The notes beneath the pieces are model-generated. The model was not told the DNA's origin and made no database searches. It saw only the letters and a program-made list of their open reading frames with translations. Below, one piece after another: positions 50,665 through 58,519 of a stretch of DNA of 64,000 nucleotides; position 1 is the stretch's first letter; every line of letters starts with the position of its first letter. The translations under genes and the position numbers were made by a program. Source of the DNA: Actinokineospora alba (GTDB lineage Bacteria; Actinomycetota; Actinomycetes; Mycobacteriales; Pseudonocardiaceae). Location: contig NZ_SNXU01000001.1 of the NCBI RefSeq assembly GCF_004362515.1, positions 124,001 to 188,000 of the forward strand, written 5' to 3'.

Positions 50665-52149
50665 TTACGGCAGTGCGGCGCGCAGCCTCGAGAGGGTGCG
50701 GTCGCGGCCGAGCAGTTCCAGGGACTCGTACAGCGGCGGGGACACCGTGCGGCCGGTCGCGGCGACCCGCACGGGGGCGAAAGCCTTCCGCGGCTTGAGA
50801 CCCAGGCCGTCGATCAGTGCCGCCTTGAGCGCCTCCTCGATGGCGGGGGTGGTCCACTCGCCGAGGCCCTCGAGCGCCTCGATGCTCGCGTCGAGGACGG
50901 GCTTGGCGTCCGGTCCGAGCGCCTTCGCCGCCGAGTCCTCCTCGGGGGCGAATTCGTCCTCGGGGGTGAACAGGAACCGCATCATCCCGGCCGCGTCGGC
51001 GAGCACGATGACTCGCTCCTGCACCATCGGCGCGATCGCGTCCACTGTGGCCACCTGCTCGGCGGTCGGCTCGGCCGGGAGCAATCCGGCGGAAATCAGA
51101 TAAGGCAGCGTCCGGCTGACGAACTCCGCGGGCGCCAGCGCGCGCACGTGTTCGGCATTGATGGCTTCGGCCTTCTTGAGGTCGAATCGCGCCGGATTGG
51201 AGCTGACTTTGCCGATCTCGAATGCCTCGATCATCTCCGCCATGGTGAAGATGTCACGGTCGTCCGCAATGGACCAACCGAGCAGCGCGAGATAGTTGAG
51301 CATTCCTTCTGGGACGAATCCACGCTCGCGGTAGGCGAACAGATTCGACTGTGGATCGCGCTTGGACAGTTTCTTGTTGCCCTCGCCGCGCACCAATGGC
51401 ATGTGTCCGAAATGCGGGGTGAACTCGGCGACGCCGACCCGCTGCAATGCCTCGTAGAGCGCGATCTGCCGCGGCGTGGACGGCAGCAGGTCCTCGCCGC
51501 GCAGCACGTGGGTGATCCGCATGAGAGCGTCGTCGACCGGGTTGACCAGGGTGTAGAGCGGCTGGCCGTTCGCGCGGACCAGCACCGGGTCGGGCACGCT
51601 TCCGGCCGGGAAGCTGATGTCGCCGCGGATGAGGTCGGTGAAGCCGATGGCGCGGTCGGGCATGCGCAGCCGCAGGGTCGGCTCGCGCCCCTCGGCCCGC
51701 AACTTGACCTTGTCGGCGTCGGTGAGGTCGCGGTCGAAGTTGTCGTACCCGAGCTTCGGGTCCTGTCCGGCCGCCTTGCGCCGCTCCTCCACCTCCTCGT
51801 TGGTGGAGAACGACTCGTAGAGCTCGCCCGCCTCGGTCAGCTTCCGGATGACCTCGGCGTAGCGGTCACCGCGCTCGCTCTGCCGGTACGGGCCGTAGTC
51901 GCCGCCGACCTCGGGGCCTTCATCCCAGTCGAGTCCGAGCCAGCGAAGCGCGTCGAGGAGGGCGACGTAGCTCTCCTCGGAGTCGCGCGCGGCGTCGGTG
52001 TCCTCGATGCGGAAGACGAGTTTGCCGCCGTTGTGCCGGGCGAAAGCCCAGTTGAACAGCGCTGTACGGATGAGCCCGACGTGCGGGGTGCCGGTCGGAG
52101 ACGGGCAGAAGCGGGCTCGGACTGGGGTGTTTGCGTCAGGAGTGCTCAT
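50665..52149 (-). CDS. gltX: Glutamyl-tRNA synthetase
   Basis: GltX charges tRNA-Glu. The 494-residue class I synthetase has the HIGH-like PTGTPHVGLIRTALFNWAF at about 19-37, a conserved FRIEDTD segment, and KMSKS-like GEGNKKLSKRDPQSNLF. Length is normal for bacterial discriminating or non-discriminating GltX. ATG 52149 is used; a frame extension is in a non-conserved region. The gene is close to tRNA-Glu (CTC), a typical neighbourhood. It is divergent from the FAD hydroxylase gene. Confidence 0.97.
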   Translation of the reverse strand: MSTPDANTPVRARFCPSPTGTPHVGLIRTALFNWAFARHNGGKLVFRIEDTDAARDSEESYVALLDALRWLGLDWDEGPEVGGDYGPYRQSERGDRYAEVIRKLTEAGELYESFSTNEEVEERRKAAGQDPKLGYDNFDRDLTDADKVKLRAEGREPTLRLRMPDRAIGFTDLIRGDISFPAGSVPDPVLVRANGQPLYTLVNPVDDALMRITHVLRGEDLLPSTPRQIALYEALQRVGVAEFTPHFGHMPLVRGEGNKKLSKRDPQSNLFAYRERGFVPEGMLNYLALLGWSIADDRDIFTMAEMIEAFEIGKVSSNPARFDLKKAEAINAEHVRALAPAEFVSRTLPYLISAGLLPAEPTAEQVATVDAIAPMVQERVIVLADAAGMMRFLFTPEDEFAPEEDSAAKALGPDAKPVLDASIEALEGLGEWTTPAIEEALKAALIDGLGLKPRKAFAPVRVAATGRTVSPPLYESLELLGRDRTLSRLRAALP

Positions 52150-52216
52150 GGCCCGATCAGGGTATCTCTGCCGATCGTGCTTGACCGACTCGACGCCCGG
52201 GTGCATCCTGAGATTA

Positions 52217-52232
52217 TTCAACCGGCGTTGAA
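52217..52232. promoter_or_regulatory. Perfect 16-bp palindrome before the FAD hydroxylase gene
   Basis: TTCAACCGGCGTTGAA (TTCAAC/GTTGAA with a CGGC centre) lies 14 bp upstream of ATG 52247, immediately before the ribosome binding site GGGGAG, in the gap with gltX. Its placement suits an operator for a TetR-like or similar dimeric regulator, but no such gene is adjacent. Confidence 0.5.
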
Positions 52233-52246
52233 AAGGGGAGATCACC

Positions 52247-53473
52247 ATGGACCGCACGACGGTGTGCGTGGCGGGCGGCGGGCCCGCGGGGATGGTTCTG
52301 GGGCTGCTGCTGGCAAGGGCGGGCATCGAGGTCACGGTGCTGGAGAAGCACGACGACTTCCTGCGTGACTTCCGCGGCGACACCGTGCACCCGCCGACGT
52401 TGGACCTGCTCGACGACCTGGGCCTGGGCAAGCAGTTCGCGGCGCTGCCGCAGAGCCGGATCCAGCAGGTCCAGGTCCCGTACAAGGGCGGCTCGCTCGT
52501 CCTCGGCGACCTGTCCCTGCTGCGCGGCAGGCACGACTACATCGCGATGGTCCCCCAGTGGGACCTGCTCGACCTGCTGGCCAAGGCCGCACGGGAGGAG
52601 CCGACGTTCACCCTGCGGATGGGCACGGAGGCGACCGGGCTGATCCGCGAGAACGGCCGCGTGGCCGGCGTGACATACACGACCAGAGACGGTGGGAGCG
52701 GCCGGATCCACGCGGACCTGACGGTCGCCTGCGACGGCCGGACCTCGCTGCTGCGGGCGGAGGCGGGCCTGCGGTCGAAGCCCTACCCCACCCCCATGGA
52801 CGTCTGGTGGTACCGCCTCCCGAAGCACGACGGCGACCCCTCGGGCATCGTCGGCCTGCTCGGCAACCACCGCGCCGCCGTGATGATCGACCGCGCCGAC
52901 TACTGGCAGTGCGCCACCCTCATCCGCAAGGGCACCGACGCGCAAGCCCGCCGGACCCCGATCGAGAACCTGATGCGGGACATGGCCGAAGCGGCCCCCT
53001 GGCTGGCCGACCGCGCCGACGCCCTGTCCTCGTGGGACGACGTCAAGGTGCTCGACGTCAAGCTCGACCGCCTGCGCCAGTGGCACATCGACGGCCTGCT
53101 CTGCCTGGGCGACGCGGCCCACGCGATGTCCCCGGTCGGCGGGGTCGGCATCAACCTCGCCGTCCAGGACGCGGTCGCGGCGGCTCGACTGCTCGCGGCT
53201 CCGATCAAGCGCGGCACGTTGTCCACAAAGGACCTGGCGAAGGTGCGGCGCAGGCGGCTGCTGCCCACGGTCGTGGTGCAGACGATGCAGCGGATCGCCC
53301 ACGCGAAGGCCCTCAAGCCCGCGCTGGACGGCGAGGTGAACATCGCCCAGTCCGTGGTCCCGCCGAGGCCGCTGCGGCTGATGGCCCGAATCCCGGCCCT
53401 GCGCCGGATCCCGGCCTTGATCGTCGGCCGGGGCCTGCTCACCGAGCCGACCCCGGTCTTCGCCCGCCGCTGA
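52247..53473 (+). CDS. FAD-dependent aromatic-hydroxylase-like oxidoreductase
   Basis: The 408-residue flavoprotein has GXGXXG as VCVAGGGPAGMVLGLLLARAG (5-25), the DG-type motif VACDGRTSLLRAEAGL at about 162-177, and the GD motif LCLGDAAHAMSPVGGVGINLAVQDA near residue 285. This is the PHBH-like group A monooxygenase pattern. Substrate cannot be inferred. ATG 52247 follows GGGGAG. A palindrome just upstream suggests control by an unlinked regulator. It converges with the FAH-family gene across a palindromic gap. Confidence 0.87.
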   Translation: MDRTTVCVAGGGPAGMVLGLLLARAGIEVTVLEKHDDFLRDFRGDTVHPPTLDLLDDLGLGKQFAALPQSRIQQVQVPYKGGSLVLGDLSLLRGRHDYIAMVPQWDLLDLLAKAAREEPTFTLRMGTEATGLIRENGRVAGVTYTTRDGGSGRIHADLTVACDGRTSLLRAEAGLRSKPYPTPMDVWWYRLPKHDGDPSGIVGLLGNHRAAVMIDRADYWQCATLIRKGTDAQARRTPIENLMRDMAEAAPWLADRADALSSWDDVKVLDVKLDRLRQWHIDGLLCLGDAAHAMSPVGGVGINLAVQDAVAAARLLAAPIKRGTLSTKDLAKVRRRRLLPTVVVQTMQRIAHAKALKPALDGEVNIAQSVVPPRPLRLMARIPALRRIPALIVGRGLLTEPTPVFARR

Positions 53474-53477
53474 CCAC

Positions 53478-53547
53478 GCGAGTCCCCACCTCCCGACGGT
53501 GAGTTCTCAGGTGAAGTGAGAACTCGGTGTCGGGAGGTGGGACTCGC
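53478..53547. repeat. Palindrome between convergent FAD hydroxylase and FAH genes
   Basis: Outer arms 53478-53497 and 53529-53547 match with one extra base in the left arm. An inner perfect stem, GAGTTCTCA (53501-53509) with TGAGAACTC (53517-53525), surrounds a 7-nt loop. It fills nearly the whole convergent gap and may act as a bidirectional terminator. Confidence 0.85.
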
Positions 53548-53552
53548 GGGGT

Positions 53553-54323
53553 TCAGCGGAGGGTGACCGGGTTGGTGAGGGTGCCGAGGCCGGTGATGGA
53601 GACCGAGACGCTCTGGCCGTCCTTGATCTGGCCGACGCCCGCGGGGGTGCCGGTCAGGATGATGTCGCCGGGGAGCAGGGTCATGACGGCGGAGACCCAT
53701 TCGACCAGCTTGGCCACGTCGTGGATCATGAACGCGGTGCTGGAGTCCTGCTTGACCTCGTCGTCCACAGTGGTCTTGATGTCGAGGTCGTCGGGCGAGA
53801 CCGACGTCTCGATCCACGGCCCCAGCGGGCAGAACGTGTCGTGCCCCTTGGCCCGGGTGAACTGGCCGTCGGCCTTCTGCTGGTCGCGCGCGGTCACGTC
53901 GTTGGCGATCGTGTAGCCCAGGATCACGTCCTTCGCGCGCGCGGCCGGGACGTCGCGGCACGGCATGCCGATGACGACCGCCAGCTCGCCCTCGAAGTCG
54001 ACGTGATCGGAGTCGCGCGGCAGCTTGATGGCCGCGCCGGGGCCGACGACCGTCGTGGACGGCTTCATGAAGATGACCGGGTGGGCCGGGGCCTCCCCGC
54101 CCATCTCCTTCGCGTGGTCGGCGTAGTTCTTGCCGACGCACACGATCTTCGTGGGCAGGATCGGGGCGAGCAGCCTGGTGTCGGCCAGCGGCCACCGGCG
54201 TCCGGTGAACGTGGGCGTCCCGAAGGGATGCTCGGCGATCTCGGCCGCGACCAGGTCGTTCCCGTCGCCTTCGACGGCGACGAAGGCGACACCTTCCGGA
54301 TGGGCAATTCGAGCGATACGCAC
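53553..54323 (-). CDS. Fumarylacetoacetate hydrolase-family protein
   Basis: The 256-residue protein has the FAH fold signature: KIVCVGKNYADHAKEM (about 60-75), VDFEGELAVVIG (metal-binding Glu residues), GYTIANDVTARDQQ and DIILTGTPAGVG. FAH-family enzymes hydrolyse or decarboxylate 2-oxo acids; here the substrate is not identified (oxaloacetate or a homoprotocatechuate product are possible). GTG 54323 is chosen as the start because MRIARIAHPEG is the typical beginning; GTG 54329 is in frame. It lies near gltX as in mycobacteria. Confidence 0.9.
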   Translation of the reverse strand: MRIARIAHPEGVAFVAVEGDGNDLVAAEIAEHPFGTPTFTGRRWPLADTRLLAPILPTKIVCVGKNYADHAKEMGGEAPAHPVIFMKPSTTVVGPGAAIKLPRDSDHVDFEGELAVVIGMPCRDVPAARAKDVILGYTIANDVTARDQQKADGQFTRAKGHDTFCPLGPWIETSVSPDDLDIKTTVDDEVKQDSSTAFMIHDVAKLVEWVSAVMTLLPGDIILTGTPAGVGQIKDGQSVSVSITGLGTLTNPVTLR

Positions 54324-54345
54324 GACCACACCCTAAGCCGTGCGT

Positions 54346-54957
54346 TCAGCGCTCGGTGGGGGTGAGGGTGTCCTTGGCCAGGAGGTAGCCGGGGAGGGCC
54401 TTGTCGTAGTCGGCGTCGTCGTCGGCGGTAACGGAGACGACCACCGAACGCAGCGGCGTGACCATGGCGAACGCGCGGGCGCGGGCTCCCTTGTCTTTGA
54501 CGTAGGTCACCTCGACTCCCTCGCCCATGCCGACGCCCGTGTCGCGGTACTGCGGGTCGGAGATGGCGCCCTCGCTCTCGAGGAACTTCTCCAGCGCCCC
54601 GCGCGGGGTCGAGCCCGCCTCACGGCCGACCCACGCCCGCAGGAACGCCGCCTTCCCACTGCTCTCCTTGACCTGGCAGGCCAGGGCGAGACCGCCGCGC
54701 GGCGACCCGCTCGGTGGCGTGGGCACGACCTCCCACTGCTGGGCGATGTCGAACGCCACCGGCATCGTGCAGGTGTCCGGTGTGCCGACCCGCTTCGCGG
54801 ACGCCGCGGGCGTCGCACGGGCGTGCCAGACGTCGGAGGCGGGGGGCGCCGAACTGGGCGGCGGCGCGGCGTTGCCCGGCGGAGTTCCGCCACCCGCACA
54901 CCCGGTCACCGCGATCGCGACCGACACGATTGCCGCCGCTACCTGAATCCGACGCAC
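54346..54957 (-). CDS. Putative lipoprotein
   Basis: The 203-residue protein starts at GTG 54957, set by AGAGGAGG seven nt upstream. A hydrophobic signal (about 5-17) ends in the lipobox VTGC, so Cys about 19 is the lipidated residue. A Pro/Ser/Ala-rich linker follows, then a domain with one disulfide-capable Cys pair (CTMPVAFDIAQQW and LACQVKESS). No family function is recognised. It lies 28 bp after cimA on the same strand and may be transcribed with it. Confidence 0.8.
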   Translation of the reverse strand: MRRIQVAAAIVSVAIAVTGCAGGGTPPGNAAPPPSSAPPASDVWHARATPAASAKRVGTPDTCTMPVAFDIAQQWEVVPTPPSGSPRGGLALACQVKESSGKAAFLRAWVGREAGSTPRGALEKFLESEGAISDPQYRDTGVGMGEGVEVTYVKDKGARARAFAMVTPLRSVVVSVTADDDADYDKALPGYLLAKDTLTPTER

Positions 54958-54985
54958 CCGACTGCCTCCTCTGCCATGAAGGGGC

Positions 54986-56647
54986 CTACGGACGCAGGCC
55001 CCCACCTGTCGGCACACCCGCACGCACACGCATGGCCTTGTGCGTCAGCGCGTCGCAGAGGGCCAGCCAACTGGCCTCCACGATGTTGCCGTGCACGCCG
55101 ACCGTGGTCCATTCGAGCCCGTGGTCCGTGGACTGCACCAACACCCTGGTGACGGCATCGGTGCCGTGTTCGGTTGCACGCGGGCTGCCACCGGAGGTGA
55201 GAATGCGGACCTTGTAGTCGGTCAGTTCGACGTCGTCGAGCCACGGCAGGTGCGGCACCAGCGCCTTGCGCAGCGCCGCGTCCAGGGCGTGGACCGGACC
55301 GTTCCCCTCCGCGGTGGCGATGACCCGACGGCCCGCGACGTGCACCTTCACCGTGGCCTCGGACACGACCTCGCCGTCGATGCGGTGGTCGAGGATCACC
55401 CGGTAGGACTCCAGCTCGAACGGCGAGCGGACCGCCTCGGCGCCGCCGACCTCGTCGCGCAGCAGCAGTTCCAGGGAGGCGTCGGCGGCTTCGAACGACC
55501 AGCCGCGCGCCTCCAGTTCCTTGACCTTGGCCAGCGCGTTGTTCAACGCGTCAGGCCTGCCGGCCAGGTCGACCCCGAGCTCGTGTCCCTTGAGCTCCAG
55601 GCTGGCCCGGCCGGCCATCTCGGTGACCAGCACCCGCATGTCGTTGCCGACGATGACCGGATCGATGTGGTTGTAAAGCTCCGGGTCGACCTTGATCGCG
55701 CTCGCGTGCAGGCCCGCCTTGTGAGCGAACGCTGACGTCCCGACATAGGCCTGGTGGGTGTCGGGAGCGATGTTGGCGATCTCGGCCAGAGCATGGGAGA
55801 CCCGGGTGAGCTCGGGCATGGCTTCGGTGGGTAGCACCTGCATGCCGAGCTTGGTCACGAGATTTCCGATCACGGCGAACAGGTCGGCGTTGCCCGCCCG
55901 CTCTCCGTAACCGTTCGCGGTGCACTGGACGTGGCTCGCGCCCGCCTGCACAGCCGCGACGCTGTTGGCCACCGCGCAGGACGTGTCGTCCTGGCAGTGG
56001 ATGCCGACCCGGAAGCCGGTGCGGTCGATGACCGTGCGGACCGTCTCGGCCAGGCCGAGCGGGAGCTGTCCGCCGTTGGTGTCGCACAGGACGGCGACGT
56101 CGGCGCCCGCCTCCATGCCCGCGCCGATGACGCGCAGCGCGGTGTCGGGGTCGAAGGCGTAGCCGTCGAAGAAGTGCTCGGCGTCGAGGAACACCCGCCT
56201 GCCCTCGGCGACCAGGAACGCGACGGTGTCGCGCACCATCTCCGCGGCCTCGTCGACGTCGGTGCGCAGGGCGAGTTCGATGTGCCTGCGGTCGGACTTG
56301 GCGACCAGGGTGATGACCGGCGCCTGGGAGTCGAGCAGGGCCCTGACCTGCGGGTCCGTCGCGGCCTTGGCGCCCGCGCGCCGGGTCGAGCCGAACGCGA
56401 CCAGCGCGGCGTGCTTGAGGTCGAGTTCCTTGGCCGCGCGGGCGAAGAACTCGGTGTCCTTGGGCATGGCGCCCGGCCAGCCGCCCTCGATGAAGCCGAC
56501 GCCCAGGTCGTCGAGCAGGCGGGCCACCGCGAGCTTGTCGGTGACGGAGTAGGAGATGCCTTCCCGCTGGGCACCGTCGCGCAGGGTGGTGTCGTAGACG
56601 TGGAAGGTGTCGCCGAGCGGTGTGCCTGCGGGCGTCGTGCGGGTCAC
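54986..56647 (-). CDS. cimA: Citramalate synthase
   Basis: CimA condenses acetyl-CoA and pyruvate to (R)-citramalate, an entry to isoleucine without threonine deaminase. The 553-residue protein has the DRE-TIM start YDTTLRDGAQREG (18-30), an HCQDDTSCAVANS metal region near 217, NGYGERAGNADLFAV, and a LeuA-type C-terminal regulatory domain with TSGGSPRATEHGTDAVTRVLV. This matches CimA rather than 2-isopropylmalate synthase. GTG 56647 follows GGAG by five nt. A leader peptide with Ile codons and an attenuator lies just upstream. Confidence 0.94.
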   Translation of the reverse strand: MTRTTPAGTPLGDTFHVYDTTLRDGAQREGISYSVTDKLAVARLLDDLGVGFIEGGWPGAMPKDTEFFARAAKELDLKHAALVAFGSTRRAGAKAATDPQVRALLDSQAPVITLVAKSDRRHIELALRTDVDEAAEMVRDTVAFLVAEGRRVFLDAEHFFDGYAFDPDTALRVIGAGMEAGADVAVLCDTNGGQLPLGLAETVRTVIDRTGFRVGIHCQDDTSCAVANSVAAVQAGASHVQCTANGYGERAGNADLFAVIGNLVTKLGMQVLPTEAMPELTRVSHALAEIANIAPDTHQAYVGTSAFAHKAGLHASAIKVDPELYNHIDPVIVGNDMRVLVTEMAGRASLELKGHELGVDLAGRPDALNNALAKVKELEARGWSFEAADASLELLLRDEVGGAEAVRSPFELESYRVILDHRIDGEVVSEATVKVHVAGRRVIATAEGNGPVHALDAALRKALVPHLPWLDDVELTDYKVRILTSGGSPRATEHGTDAVTRVLVQSTDHGLEWTTVGVHGNIVEASWLALCDALTHKAMRVRAGVPTGGGLRP

Positions 56648-56683
56648 GGGGGCTCCTGGGTCAGAGGGCGTTTCGTTGGCCGG

Positions 56684-56719
56684 AAAACAAAAAGACCCCC
56701 CGCATGGATGCAGGAGGTC
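56684..56719 (-). terminator. Transcription attenuator upstream of cimA
   Basis: A 12-bp stem with two G-T pairs (56694-56719) is followed on the minus strand by TTTTTGTTTT (56684-56693). It lies 36 bp before the cimA start, just past an alternative GCGCGC-based hairpin (about 56720-56756) that contains the end of the leader ORF. Layout matches an amino-acid attenuator. Confidence 0.8.
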
Positions 56720-56742
56720 AGCGCGCCGGGTGTGTAGCTCTG

Positions 56743-56772
56743 CTACCCAGCGCGCTCGTCAATAATGATCAT
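56743..56772 (-). CDS. Isoleucine-codon leader peptide of cimA
   Basis: A nine-codon ORF encodes MIIIDERAG (ATC ATT ATT after the ATG) and ends with TAG at 56743-56745. It precedes the attenuator hairpins on the same strand as cimA, so ribosome stalling on Ile codons could favour antitermination. There is no Shine-Dalgarno, as expected for a leaderless leader. Confidence 0.7.
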   Translation of the reverse strand: MIIIDERAG

Positions 56773-56873
56773 GGAGAAAGTGGCCACGGCCTGATAGTGC
56801 CACAGTGGACGTGGCGGTACCAACTCGCGGACCCAGATTCCCAAGCCCTGGGACCGCGAGTCGGCGCCGCAGG

Positions 56874-57620
56874 TCAGCGGACCGCGACCACGACGTGGTC
56901 GTCGCCGAACTGCCAGACCGGACCCGCCGCGGCGAAGCCCGCGCCGGTCAGCAGGGCCACGTATTCGCCCACCGTGAGGCCGCTGGACGAGTCGTGGGAG
57001 TAGGTGACCTTGGAGCGCTCGGCGACCAGCGCGTCCATCCCGGGCTCGGCGAGCAGGGCGTCCCACCAGGACCGCCAGTCCTCGTTGTCCACGACGCCCA
57101 CCCGCTTCGCGCGCTCCGCCAGGACGACCTTGGCGAACTCGTCGAGCGGGCCGGCCAGGTGCATGTTGTCGGCGTTGACCAACACACCTCCGGGCCGGAG
57201 CCTGCCCGCCGCCGTGGCGAACACCTGGGCCAACTCGGTCGGGGAGAGCCAGTGCAGCGCGGTGCTGGAGACAACCGCGTCCCACTCCCCCGCCATGCCG
57301 ACCGCGTCGGCCCAAGCCGGGTCGCCCAGCAGGGCACGGACGAAGCGGACGTCGTTGCGGGCGGCGGAGTTAGCCATGTCGAGCAGGAGCGGGTCCGCGT
57401 CGACACCGACGATCTCGGCGTGCGGCAGCGCGTCGGCGAGACGTTCGGCCAGCGAGCCGGGGCCGCAGCCGATGTCGACGATCCTCGGCTTGGCGATCCC
57501 CGCCGTTGCCTGCCGGACCACGTCGATGACGACCCGGAACCGCTCTTCCCGGTCGGCGACGTAGCGCTCCTGCTGGGTGTCCCACCGGTCCAGCCACTTC
57601 CGTGCGGTTATCGTGTCCAC
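56874..57620 (-). CDS. SAM-dependent methyltransferase (class I)
   Basis: The 248-residue protein has motif I VDIGCGPGSLAERL at about 48-61, an acidic loop VGVDADPLLLDMA (70-82), and SSTALHWLSPTELAQVF plus LRPGGVLVNADN. Target is unknown. GTG 57620 follows GGAGG by five nt. The gene ends 100 bp from the cimA leader, and diverges from the CGNR regulator gene across a short gap holding an inverted repeat. Confidence 0.9.
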   Translation of the reverse strand: MDTITARKWLDRWDTQQERYVADREERFRVVIDVVRQATAGIAKPRIVDIGCGPGSLAERLADALPHAEIVGVDADPLLLDMANSAARNDVRFVRALLGDPAWADAVGMAGEWDAVVSSTALHWLSPTELAQVFATAAGRLRPGGVLVNADNMHLAGPLDEFAKVVLAERAKRVGVVDNEDWRSWWDALLAEPGMDALVAERSKVTYSHDSSSGLTVGEYVALLTGAGFAAAGPVWQFGDDHVVVAVR

Positions 57621-57631
57621 AAGCCCCTCCG

Positions 57632-57661
57632 GTCACTGGTGTATCGAAGAACGACAGTGAC
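57632..57661. promoter_or_regulatory. Inverted repeat between methyltransferase and CGNR genes
   Basis: GTCACTG (57632-57638) and CAGTGAC (57655-57661) flank 16 bp in the 59-bp divergent gap. It is a candidate operator for the CGNR protein, controlling itself and the methyltransferase. Confidence 0.4.
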
Positions 57662-57679
57662 AAACCTAGAGAAGAGGAT

Positions 57680-58261
57680 GTGACTGGTCAAGTGGATTTC
57701 GACAGTCACTCAAGTGTGGTCACCCAGGCGGCGCTGGCGTTGATGAACGACGTGTCCCCGGGACACCGGCGCGGCCGCCCGTTCTCCGCGCCCGAGGACC
57801 TTCCGGAGGCTGTGGCCCAGGCGATCGCGTCGGTGAACCCGAAGTGGAATGAACTGCCTGATGCCGCCGAGGCCGCGAAGTTGGTGGGTTGGGCGGTGCG
57901 GCTGCACGCGGCCATCACGGCTTTGGACGCGGGCGATGTTGATGGGGCGTGCGTGGAGGTGAACCGCGTGATGCGGGAGGCGGGGGCGCTTCCCACGTTG
58001 TCTCGGCATGACGGTGAACCGTGGCACCTGCATTTCCATGCGGTGGACGCGCCGTGGGCGGAGAGTTGGGCTTCTTCGATGGCGACCGGGCTGGCGATCG
58101 TGCTGGGCAACGCTTCCGTTGAGCGGTTGGGGATCTGCAACGCGCCGGCTTGTGATCGGGCTTATTTGGACGTTTCGCGCAATGGGACTCGGCGGTTCTG
58201 TTGTACGGCTTGCCAGAATCGGGTCAAGGCTGCTGCGTTTCGGGCTCGGCAGTCTGGTTAG
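57680..58261 (+). CDS. CGNR zinc-finger/ABATE-domain protein
   Basis: The 193-residue protein has an N-terminal stress-sensing-type ABATE region (about 1-140) and a C-terminal CGNR-type zinc finger. Its four Cys lie in GICNAPACDRAYLDVSRNGTRRFCCTACQNRVKAAAFRAR. CGNR proteins are putative transcription regulators. GTG 57680 is used. Divergent arrangement and the repeat in the gap suggest it controls the methyltransferase. Confidence 0.88.
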   Translation: MTGQVDFDSHSSVVTQAALALMNDVSPGHRRGRPFSAPEDLPEAVAQAIASVNPKWNELPDAAEAAKLVGWAVRLHAAITALDAGDVDGACVEVNRVMREAGALPTLSRHDGEPWHLHFHAVDAPWAESWASSMATGLAIVLGNASVERLGICNAPACDRAYLDVSRNGTRRFCCTACQNRVKAAAFRARQSG

Positions 58262-58330
58262 GCATCTTGGGGGGTGCCTGTTTGGGTCGCCAGGTGGCGC
58301 GGTGGGTGCGTACGGGCTGGGTGCGTGGGT

Positions 58331-58470
58331 GCCTGTTTGGGTGGTTCGCCTTGATTTGGGGCCCCTCCAAATGGGGCTGTGCGGGTCAAAAGGCGGGGCA
58401 AGTGAAAGCCCACCCGCACCGCGAGTTTAGCCCCATTTGCCCCAAATCAAGGCGAACCACCCAAACAGGC
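58331..58470. repeat. Palindromic repeat family element, copy 2
   Basis: Outer arms 58331-58361 and 58440-58470 are perfect complements over 31 bp. Inner stems are AAATGGGGCT (58369-58378) with 58429-58438, and GTGCGGGT (58379-58386) with ACCCGCAC (58412-58419), around a GGGC/GCCC hairpin. A partial direct copy of the left arm starts 55 bp upstream at 58274. Homologous to 48963-49092, with differences matched on both arms. Confidence 0.9.
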
Positions 58471-58519
58471 CGTTCTGTTGAGCCCCTGCGTTCCAGCGTC
58501 GATGCTGTCGTGTTGCTCC

